Assembly (NCBI GenBank): GCA_963971285.1
Contig: OZ020254.1
Span: 2,666,001 to 2,730,000, forward strand
DNA length: 64,000 nt
Source of the DNA: Astropecten irregularis
Taxonomy: Eukaryota > Echinodermata > Asteroidea > Paxillosida > Astropectinidae
Direction of reading: 5' to 3'
Below the pieces are notes generated by a model, which saw only the letters and a program-made list of their open reading frames with translations, made no database searches and was not told the origin of the DNA. Position numbers and translations under genes: made by a program. Positions 35,301 through 44,466 of the stretch are shown here, piece by piece; position 1 is the first letter of the stretch, and every line of letters begins with the position of its first letter.

Positions 35301-38300
35301 CAATTTTCCGTTTAGCGATGGATTTGGGCTTTAGCGATGATTGCAAATGTTAGTGAAATCGGTCCCTGGTTCAAGTCCGGCTCGGTCCACAAGTGGATTG
35401 GGGTTTCAGTCCCTACCTGATTCTGTGCGTTTTACCCAGAATATTAGGCCCTACTATGGGGTTTTCCTCCTACCTTTAAAACTGTATACTCTTCTCATAA
35501 TCATCTTTCCATAACAGGTTTCATCAGGCTTTCGAGCTACAGTGCCTAGGGTGCTTTTGAGGAATCCTTGGTGTCATTACCAGAAATGGAAGAAGATCAT
35601 ATAGGCCTAAACAATGTATTTATGGCTTACAAGTTACATGTATATTTATAGTGATCGGATGTATGTTTTTTGTTCATCATGCATTTATAAGTTGGATTTA
35701 CATACATACTTGTAGAATTCAGGGAAAATACAAACTGTCCAGACAGGATTGTGGATAGTTCAATAAGGTATTGTGTCAGTTTAGGGCCTACTCCCACGTT
35801 GTTGCTTTGTATGTAAAGTTGCTCGTCCTTTATCATGTACAGAACCTAGCCATGTGGTGGTACGTACATGTACACGTACAATCAGGACAATAGAGGGTGG
35901 AGTGCGTAAAGTTCAGGGACTTTGTTTAGTTCACATTAGCTCACACAGTAATTGCCCACACTACTGATGACATATCTTGACTTGCACAAAATACACTTAG
36001 TTACATGTAAATGTATTGTACATGTACATGTGCTTGGAATTGCCTGCTTTAGTACATGTACCTTCATAATAACAGAGAAATCTGTTTTTGATTTTTTTGT
36101 TCTATTAAACTATCTACCCACTAGTATTATGAACCCATTATTGCATGCACTCTTTCTTATTAGTTTTCTTACATACATCATGTACATGTACGTATATATG
36201 TACACTGTTGAAGTTCTACATACTGTACATGTACATGTCAATATGCATAGTATTGTTCTCATTCATGTTCTAAAACAACACACATTGGTACAGTTTTCAT
36301 ATGGTTTGTGTATCATACATAATTATGTGTACATGTATGTATTATTTACATGTATGTGTACAGTATGCAAGTCATGTACATAATATGTACTTGAGTACAA
36401 ACGTGTATATAAATGCGTCATTGTTCTGTCCATTTTGAGTATATTACCAATATGATGATAAGTTTTTCTTCTCTCATGGTAAACTTGTACATGTACACAT
36501 GTACACATGATTGATGTACATGTATAAATTACATATTAAGTGCATTTGATGTACATGATGTGTCTCTCTCATCTTTGCCAATCCTCCATGTACAGTGTAT
36601 GTGTTAATGCGTGGAAAAAGAAGTACATGTAGGCCTACATGTACATGTGGGTGTTTCTTTTAATAAGGGGGCCAATGCCTTTTTCCATGTAGTGGTGTTG
36701 AAATGGCCCAATTTCAACTTGAAGGCTTATTTTCATCCATGTTTGTTTGATGTTTTTTAATAACTGAATAAATGGAGATTTTATTCATTTTTGTTGCAAA
36801 ATAAAAAAATATTTAAAAAGGTGTTTTTAGCCCCAAAATTTTTGTCGTTTCTCCTCATTTTTGTACAAATTCGCGTGACATTAATGTCTACCAACTTCAC
36901 ATGGCCCTCTCTGATTTGTAAAATGACATGAACAACATATTTCTGCCTCAAGTTGTTAAAAGTATAGAAAATCATAATATTCTTTATGGGTTTAACTTCC
37001 AACATCGTATCTTAGGATTTAAGAGAATTTGAAAAAACATGTCACCCTGTAACATTTCGTGTCTCCGGTTGTTACTGCGTGAAAATAGTTTTGTATTGAT
37101 TTAAACAATAACTAAAGCCCTCTCACTGCAAAAAGAAAACATGACAATTTGTTGCCAACACCAATAACGAATAATTGCGATCGTAATTTATGAAAAATTC
37201 AGGATATTTCCACAGATATGGTGGTTTATGTTTACTGAAGATTAGAATCGCGTCTCTCAAAAATGTTACGGCGTGAGATCGCGATGGTGCTTTACCACCG
37301 CAAATAATTATCGTCTGCCAAAGCAAGACACCTGGCCGACCAGGGAGTCTGAATGCTTGCCGGAAAGTTGTGTGTTTCCCGCTAGCGCGAATCCGAAAGG
37401 AACATTTCAGACCGAATGAATCTTCGTTTCCTCGACATTACGGCGTGATGACGTTACGGCGTGATCGTCTCTGGCTCACCGTTGATCAGGATATTCGAGG
37501 TAAGATGGCCATTATCCTTCCATAATTTCCTATAAATTGCAGCTAAAATATTTGTAGGCAATTTTTTGTTTGTGATCAGGGTTTGGGGGTATTTTTACGA
37601 GGCATTATTTGTGGTTAATTCATGTCATTGACCGAAAAGTGAAACGAAAGTAGACTGAGCTCTTGTTACGGCGTGGCAGTTTTTCGCACTTGTGCCGCTT
37701 TATCGACCGTATAATTATAGAATATGAAAACATTACTCACTATTTATAATACTTGTGTAATTATTCATGCTTGTAACGTTTTAATTTGTAATGACAAATG
37801 TGTAATTTTCTTGGAAAATAACCCACCGTAACACGTTGTTGGAGACAGGAAAATCTCAGTTACGGGTGGGTGCAGGTCTGAACATGCATTATGCTCTCCG
37901 TGTTGGGCCTTAACGTTAGCGAGTACAACACGGCTTATTCATGCTTTTTGTTCCGTTTCAAGGATCAATTGCCAATACACATGTGTTGTTATGAAGCTAG
38001 TGTCCGATTTTCAATGATGGCAATCAACAATAACCCATTTTTATCAACTTAAAAACATCGAAAAACATCGAAAGACATCGTAAAATCATGGTAAAATTCA
38101 GTCTATGCCGACATGCTTTTAGTTGGATTATTCCATTATAGTAGGGGGTACGCAGATAATTAAATGCGTAAATCAACAACTAAAAATAGTATCCCCAATA
38201 TTTGTGATGATAACTATGACATAATAAGCTGAAATAAATGTTTCAAAGCCGTTCAATCTTTTTAAAAACTTTTAATTCATGGTTTTATGTGATTGAAATA

Positions 38301-41300
38301 TGTACATTTTGATTTTAATTTCTTGCCACCCCCGAAATTGGCTAAAATGGTTCGGTCCACCATGTTTACTTCCAAGGCAGTGGGAAACCAGTGGGGCCCA
38401 TTCATAGCAGCTACACGTGTAGCTGGGTAAAACACATTGGGCAGCGGTAGCCACTTACTTATTACAACACGATCGCAAAAAGAATAGGACATTGTCATTG
38501 ACATTGACGATTATGTTTTTATCAACTGTATGATATCAAAGGAGGCATATAATAGACAATTAACAGATTATAGGCTTTTAGATTTTTTCAACCAAAAAAA
38601 AATCGGACCATATTTTTTTTTTGAAATGATTTTTTTTTCATAGCTCGGTGTCCTAATTCCTCATTGATGCTAATCACACCAAAAAAACAAAAACATTTTG
38701 AACACGAAACAAATCTTAATTACTTTGCAAACATTTTTTTTATTGCCGAGATAAACAAAATAAACATACTGTTAACTCTTGCAAATAAAAATGAAACAAT
38801 AAAACTGTTACCATTTAATAACAGTCCTTTCATCTTTTTACCATCATAATTTGGATTTTGATAATAAACTTTTGTAAGCTCCAGCCCTTACAAAACAAAA
38901 TTCATCGTTTATGAAATACTTATGCATCTGTCCCATAAATGAAAATTATATTGTTGTTTACGGTATACCTTACCATCCGTGAGGGAATTTGTACCATTTT
39001 CAAAGATCGAATAAAAAATGTTGATATTAGGCCTATATTATAGTTGATATTAGTATGTACACGATATGTATACTGGTAGATGTACCAAAATATGAGTGTT
39101 TTTAAGTAAACACATTTTTCTGCCTTTTCTTTACATATTGTACATTTTTTTTTACAATAGCGATCTTGCGATCAAGATGTTGCCCTTCTGTTTGAGACTG
39201 CGCCCTGCTTCAAATTCTCCCAAGAAATCTTCCAAAAGACGTCAGCCTAACTGGCGCCAGAGAATGAAACTTTAAGATTCTGCAAAGTACAATCAACTTC
39301 TGAAGGAGGCCAAAGCCAAAAAGAAACTTGACAGACTTGAAATGTCCATGACCGAAGACAAACTGGAAGAAAGAAAAATCTCACATAAGGAAAGAGAAAA
39401 TCTTGAAAAATTAGTTGAAAAGAAAAAATATATAATGAAGGATGTGCTGCAAGAATGAGGAAGATGAGGGAGAGAAGAAAAAATGCTGGAAAAAAGAAAA
39501 CCCAAAACCTAAACCACAGACAAGATCTGAAAAAGAAATGAATGAACCAAAAAAGCAGCAACTGCAGAAGTTAAAAAGATGAAATTACACAGCAACGTCA
39601 ACTTGTGCAAGAACCAAGACCGGTTCTCAAAAGTCTCCCATTAAAACCTGCCTTACACTAAAAATTGACACATTTTCTTTCTTATACCAATTTAAAATAC
39701 AATAGTAGTTGTTCTTTTGACTTTGAGAACCTTTAAGCAAGCTCTTCAAATGAGTTAATGATTATTACCATGTGCAGAACAATGGTGTTTGTGTCACCCT
39801 GTAACGGAGAAACCGGAGTCTCTGTTACAGGTGTGACAATGCAATCATGCCCTGTTCTGTACATATGAGTGCTTTTCATGGCTCAGTGACATTTAAATAT
39901 GCTTTGTGCCTTGCTAAAAAACAAATATTGCCATATTATTGGATGTTTTGAGCTATGGTTGTTGAGCATTATCAATAAAGAAAATAGAAATACATTGCAG
40001 CCGATTTTCTCCTATTTCTTACAAAAACGTAGGTAAATTTCTGAATTTTCTAAAATTTTCTTCAATGCAAATGTACGTTGCTAAAAATGTATGGTTATTC
40101 ACTTAAAAATCACTCCTTAAGTTTAAACAAATATTGATAAAGTAATGAGTGACATGCAATTATATGTTAGATTTGGTTTCTCCGTTACAGCGTGAAAATG
40201 TGTACATGGCCCCTGAGGAAATGAATTGCCACATGAAAAGTAATGGACAAAACAAAAAAAATGACAAAATGGGTTAAGGTGTATACTATACACTACATAC
40301 CTACCAAATTTGAATTGAGTAGGACCATTTTGAAATTTGGACCCAAATGTCACACTTTGGCCCCCTTATTAAAAGAAACACCCATGTACACGTACATGTA
40401 CATGTAGGCCTACATGTACATGTACACGTACATGTACGTGTACATGTACAGTACTCCAACATGTATAGCATGTACATGTATTGTATTCAATTGTGTGACT
40501 CATTTTCATGGAACAGGTGAGAGAGTACACACATAGACTTTACAATGCAATTGGAGGAGATGGCTGTGATGGCCTTCAGACGTCAATACAGTCATCTTGT
40601 CTTCACCATTCATAACATACATGTAGGCCTACATGCAGAGTGTATAATAAGTACATGTACATAGTACATTAGTACATTACATACATGTACAAATGAACTG
40701 AATAAATTGGCATACATTGTATAGTACATGTACATGTACATTAATATACTGTAGTACAATTGTTTATTTGGCCTTTTTGGTACCGAAATCACTGATCTTT
40801 TTGTATCCCACATGCAATTATCAGAATATTTTGAGGAATGATGTTCAAAGAATCTTCGAAAAATACATATGCCTTTAGGAGTCATGACTAATGAACGTCT
40901 AAGTTTTAAAAAATAATCTGTGAATTTATCAATATAAATAAAAAGCGGTTTTTAAAGCACTGGTCATTAATAGGAAATGTACAATTAATGTACAATTACT
41001 TGAATTAGATTATTAAAGTATTAACCGGTATTTTACATGAAGTTTGTATTGGGCCTACTCTCTATAGCTTTGTAGTACACGTGGATCAAAATTAAATTGT
41101 CTTGTCCGAAATACAAATGGCCTACATGTACACACACGTTATGTAATTGCATTGAATGTAAAAGTTTGTTCATTTTACAATGTAAATGCTTGATACATGC
41201 ACAATTGCCAATCCGATTATGGAAATAGCAGACCAAGATGCATGTACATATACAACATTTGTCCTCGTTCTTTTCAAATAATCTTAATACGTACTGTACA

Positions 41301-44300
41301 AATTTTAATCGTAGGTGATGATAAATGATTCCTTACATGTAAGAGCTAATCTCAAACACTAGCGTCACTGCACTCTATTCAAATTCAAATTGTGCATTCA
41401 TTCTTGTGCCATTGTAATATTGGACTTTGTTATTTGTTGTTTTGTCATTTTTCAGTTGGTATGGCAACGAGAAGGACTACAATGTCCTGGTCATGGACCT
41501 CCTGGGACCCAGCCTAGAGGACCTCTTCAACTTCTGCAGTCGCAAGTTCACGATGAAGACAGTTCTTATGCTTGCTGATCAGGTAAGAAGAGAGGGCATT
41601 GGAAGACACCTTCGACTCTAAAACCCAAACCTGCCTTGCATTGCATATGTGCATTATTCACGGTGCATCCATCCTACATTCGAAGCAGTGCAATCAAACC
41701 GAGGCTTGGATTCCAGGTAGTCTGGTAACCGTTTTTCTTTATAGAATATGCGTTATCTTTTCCAACTGGTATACTAGGAAGGTGACAAGATGGATGCACC
41801 GTGAATAAGGCCTATATTGCTGGGCTTAGAAGACAGTGTTGTTGTTTTTGTGACGTCGGATTGTATGCAAGATGGAAACACGTGAACTCCAAGCAAAAAC
41901 TCCAAGCAAACATGTTAGTTATACCAATCCATTTCTCTTCCATCGATCACCTCTCTTCCCTCGCTCACAGATGATCAGCCGTATTGAGTTTGTGCACAAC
42001 AAGAACTTCATCCACAGAGACATCAAGCCAGACAATTTCCTCATGGGCATTGGAAAGCACTGCAATCAGGTAAAAATAGAATAACCAAGGCTTTATCAGT
42101 CGTTGTGTCTGTAGAGCATACAGGGTAACCAATTTCAAGAGGTTAAAGTCAAGGATTAGTGAGGTCGTGTCTCAATTGACTGGCTGCGGTTGTGGCAACT
42201 GGCAGCGTGCCCATTTTGTAACCACGTCCCAATTGTCTGGCTTTGACTACGGCTGCGACGTTACGAATATCAAGCCACAAAGGAAGGTGACTTTGTTCCG
42301 GCCTGGCTGACCTCAGCGTTTGTATGCTTGTAAACATGGATTCAAGTCGTCTATTGAGGGCGAACCTTTGCAGCCAAAAGGGGCGTCCCAATTCTACTGG
42401 CATTTCGAAGACGCAGTTGCCACGGCGGCAGTAGTTAGTCAATTGGGACACGGCCTAACATACAAAAAAAAAACAGTTCGAAACTATGACAAGAAATCTG
42501 AATGATTCGCTGTGATAATGAAAAGACAAGCTGTGGATATTTTTTTGTTAGTAATTTTTTTTGGAATATTTCTGTTTCTCTTTTTCCACGGAAGCTTTTC
42601 ATCATCGACTTCGGTCTCGCCAAGAAGTACCGTGACAGCCGGACCAAGTTGCACATTGCGTACAGGGAAGACAAGAACCTGACGGGTACGGCGCGATACG
42701 CCAGCATCAACGCACATCTTGGCATTGAACAGAGGTACCATTAGAGCTTCATTATTTTTGAGAAACTCTACAGGGGAGGAAACGATACATAAATGTATTG
42801 TATTATACTGCAATTTGTACTTCCCTATTGGCAACGGAAAGGAAAAGGCGGAACGACGCCAATGTGAGAAGTCTTTAGCGGAGGCACACCCCTGCTTCTC
42901 CCACACACCTTGAATTCACAAGTTCCTTCCAGGTTCTACCCCAATCCCCAGTTCCCTCCTTCCTAAGTTGTCCAGCCACTTCAGTATTCGGTGCATATTT
43001 CAATCCCTATGAGCCACTTCCCCCCTCTAATTTGATCTGAGAGATAGAAGGACATCAAATTGAGACTCCATGAAAAATCTCAACCAGGGCCCTTTCTCAA
43101 ACCTCGGCTCTGGCTCCGGCCCCGGCTTTGTCTCTGTCAACCATTTTGCTAAAAAATATAGTTTTTCAGAGAAGCTGAAGCTCTGTTTTCTTTTTCAAAC
43201 CAGAGAATCTACTTCTGAAAAGTCTCTATTTTGATACCTGTTATTTTGGAATGGATTCACGAAATGGAGCCGGAGTCTTAGCTGGAGCCGAGCTTTGAGA
43301 AAGGCCTCTTATCCACTTCCCTTGTTCTTTTCCTATAATGAATTGGAATTGGTATGATAAGTCACATTTTCAGCAAGCCCATTGTGAATAAAAAAAAGCC
43401 CCAATCAGTTCTTATCATTCTAGCCCCTAACAATTAGTTTCTTTTCTCTCTTTATTCTTGCAGCCGGCGTGATGACATGGAATCACTGGGCTACGTGCTG
43501 ATGTACTTCAACAGGACCAGTCTACCGTGGCAGGGTCTAAAAGCTGCCACCAAGAAACAGAAGTATGAGAAGATCAGCGAGAAGAAGATGTCCACTCCAG
43601 TGGAGGTGCTCTGTAAGGTAAGGGGAGCGCCGATGGATACCAATTGAAAACAAAGCAATTAGGGTCATCGTACTAAGTTTGGCTACGAAAGATGATGTTG
43701 CCCATGTAAACTTGCTACCATCAGTGAGTACGTATTCGTAGGTTATCCTCAAATTCAGATCATAGTCATGTCAACCTAAATGAGGACAAGTACCCGTGCT
43801 AATGAGTAAGGGGTTCTATCCATTCAAGCTTTACAGGCAATACAACGTTTAGTTGACTTGGGGCCTTTATCAAAACTTGGCTCCGGCTCAGGCTCCGTAT
43901 CCGCCTCCATTTCATGAATCCTTTCATAGAGGCTTTTGGCTGCAGTTAGGAAGTAGATTCTCTGGTTTGAAAAGGACAACAGAGCTTCAGCTTCAATGGC
44001 AAACCCGAACCTATATTTTCAGTGTATGAAAACAGAGACGGAGCCGAACTTTGAGAAAGGTCCATGGTCTCTATGCTCGAATGTCTTGGATTGTCTTAAG
44101 ATTAATCACATAAGATAGAGGAAGATTGCAACCCCTTTTTTGACAATGTGCCATATTTCTTGGGGGAAACGTTTTGTGCATCTCATTTCTTTATAATTAT
44201 CTGTCCAATAGGGTTTTCCGGCTGAGTTTGCCATGTACCTCAACTATGCACGAGGTTTAAGCTTTGACGAGGCCGTGGACTACATGTACCTCCGACAGCT

Positions 44301-44466
44301 GTTCCGGATCCTGTTCCGCACCTTAAACCACCAGTACGACTACACCTTCGACTGGACCCTGCTCAAGCAGAAAGTCAATGGGCCCCCGAGCCACCCCAGC
44401 ACCGCAAACCACATGACAGCCCAGGGAACCAGGCACTCGGACAGCCGGAACATGAGCAGGCGTTGA
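30934..44466 (+). CDS. casein kinase 1 alpha, copy B (7 exons, 336 aa)
   Basis: Second full CK1-alpha gene in tandem with copy A and with the same intron positions. Exons: 30934-31062, 34975-35081, 41456-41582, 41971-42069, 42595-42734, 43464-43617, 44212-44466; all introns are GT-AG and the phases join. The start ATGG has A at -3. The N-terminus [20 protein letters not shown] resembles vertebrate CK1-alpha more than copy A does. Key residues are intact: glycine loop [11 protein letters not shown]48, HRDIKPDN with D138, DFG with D159, [10 protein letters not shown]. Odd: GIPKIG replaces the common GIPHIR at the end of exon 2, and the tail (after WTLLKQK) is rich in His, Ser and Arg and ends MSRR, unlike copy A. 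Exon 6 is identical in DNA to exon 6 of copy A. It looks like an active kinase; any split of function between the copies cannot be read from sequence. Confidence 0.97.
31345..32748 (-). mobile_element. family A MITE split by a foldback insertion
   Basis: 31345-31440 and 32552-32748 are the two parts of one family A element in reverse orientation (GAGATCAAAACCA / CAAAACCATTCTTTATG; end ACCTTTAA). The 8-bp CAAAACCA is present at both junctions. Confidence 0.85.
31441..32551. mobile_element. 1.1-kb foldback element with 8-bp target duplication
   Basis: Arms of about 280 bp (about 31464-31733 and 32262-32550) are near-perfect inverted copies: CCTGGGTTTTAGGTGGCC / GGCCACCTAAAACCCAGG, CACAGCGTAGCGGACTGTTG and its inverse. 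Flanked by CAAAACCA at 31433-31440 and 32552-32559. No open frame of note. An 8-bp duplication is typical of hAT-type transposition, but the termini do not prove a family. Confidence 0.85.
32916..33013. repeat. short reverse-orientation copy of the 33-bp minisatellite
   Basis: GACAAGTCAACTGCTGG, GAGACAGCTACACCGCAAAG, GAGACAGCTCGACCACAAAG and GGACAAGTCGCC are reverse-complement units of the array at 7587-8890, about three units in all. GAATGTCAGACAAGTC stands beside both arrays (7499 and 32907). Confidence 0.8.
33014..34974. other. rest of intron 1, CK1 copy B
   Basis: Holds a decayed repeat near 33064-33310 (GGAGGGCCTGACGTTTTGCC, TTAGCCTTTGAGAAAT) related to the palindrome at 24190-24301, then TACATG-rich DNA. 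No exon recognised. Confidence 0.5.
35163..35592 (+). mobile_element. tRNA-derived SINE, family 1, interrupted
   Basis: The A-box half (GGGAGTCAGAGTGGCATAGC) and the B-box half (GGTTCAAGTCCGGCTCGG) are separated by a MITE at 35219-35365. The body CGAGCTACAGTGCCTAGGG matches the copy at 22658-22890. Confidence 0.85.
35219..35365. mobile_element. 147-bp hairpin MITE inside a SINE
   Basis: Ends GGCCGATTTCACGAACG and TTAGTGAAATCGGTCC are inverted, and the interior ATCCATCGCTAAACGGAAAT pairs with TTTTCCGTTTAGCGATGGAT, so nearly the whole element folds on itself. It sits between the A and B boxes of the SINE. Confidence 0.88.
35593..36644. other. intron 2 spacer of CK1 copy B, TACATG-rich
   Basis: Many TACATGTA words and alternating CATGTA runs, as in intron 2 of copy A. 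No exon recognised. Confidence 0.55.
36649..40383. mobile_element. 3.7-kb DNA transposon with 27-bp inverted ends
   Basis: The left end begins GGGTGTTTCTTTTAATAAGG and the right end is its exact inverse over 27 bp (CCTTATTAAAAGAAACACCC). ATGT flanks both sides (36645-36648, 40384-40387) and may be the target duplication, although the neighbourhood is full of ATGT. Inside, a word like GTTACGGCGTGA recurs (37072, 37265, 37439, 37452, 37666, 40185), with inverse or related forms such as CACCCTGTAAC (37042, 39796). Around 39180-39620 there are decayed coding traces on the + strand, lysine/arginine-rich and coiled-coil-like ([45 protein letters not shown]), broken by several stops and at least one frame change. 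Superfamily not identified. A plain, decayed element inside intron 2 of CK1 copy B. Confidence 0.88.
39180..39620 (+). pseudogene. basic coiled-coil coding remnant in transposon
   Basis: Frames on the + strand read short peptides with repeated basic motifs ([24 protein letters not shown]). Similar Arg/Lys-rich N-terminal regions occur in many invertebrate transposon proteins, from memory only. No zinc-finger or catalytic domain is visible, and stops interrupt all frames. Confidence 0.45.
40388..41455. other. intron 2 tail of CK1 copy B
   Basis: Begins with dense TACATGTA and ACGTACATG runs (40388-40450), then AT-rich DNA up to the acceptor ttttcag of exon 3. No exon recognised. Confidence 0.5.
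41653..41812 (+). mobile_element. MITE family C copy in intron 3 of CK1 copy B
   Basis: Ends TTATTCACGGTGCATCC and GGATGCACCGTGAATAA. Interior GTGCAATCAAACCGAGGC is shared with 54218-54393. Confidence 0.85.
42163..42454. mobile_element. MITE with CGTGTCYCAATTGACT ends
   Basis: GGTCGTGTCTCAATTGACT on the left matches the inverse of AGTCAATTGGGACACGGCC on the right. 292 bp in intron 4 of CK1 copy B, non-coding. Confidence 0.85.
43088..43307. mobile_element. GCTCC foldback MITE, copy 1
   Basis: Ends GGCCCTTTCTCAAACCTCGG and GAGCTTTGAGAAAGGCC are inverted, with GCTCCGGC/GGAGCCGGAG repeats inside. Located in intron 5 of CK1 copy B. Confidence 0.8.
43464..43617 (+). other. CK1 copy B exon 6, identical to copy A exon 6
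   Basis: All 154 bases equal those at 23861-24014. Identity also covers TTCTTGCAG before the exon and the first ten intron bases GTAAGGGGAG. Confidence 0.97.
43859..44063. mobile_element. GCTCC foldback MITE, copy 2
   Basis: Ends GGGGCCTTTATCAAAACTTGG and CCGAACTTTGAGAAAGGTCC are inverted. The interior is in the opposite orientation to copy 1. Located in intron 6 of CK1 copy B. Confidence 0.78.

Noticed and set aside
39247-39561. Minus-strand open frame of 104 aa, very Phe/Leu/Ser-rich
   Set aside because: It is the complement of the Lys/Arg-rich + strand remnant.
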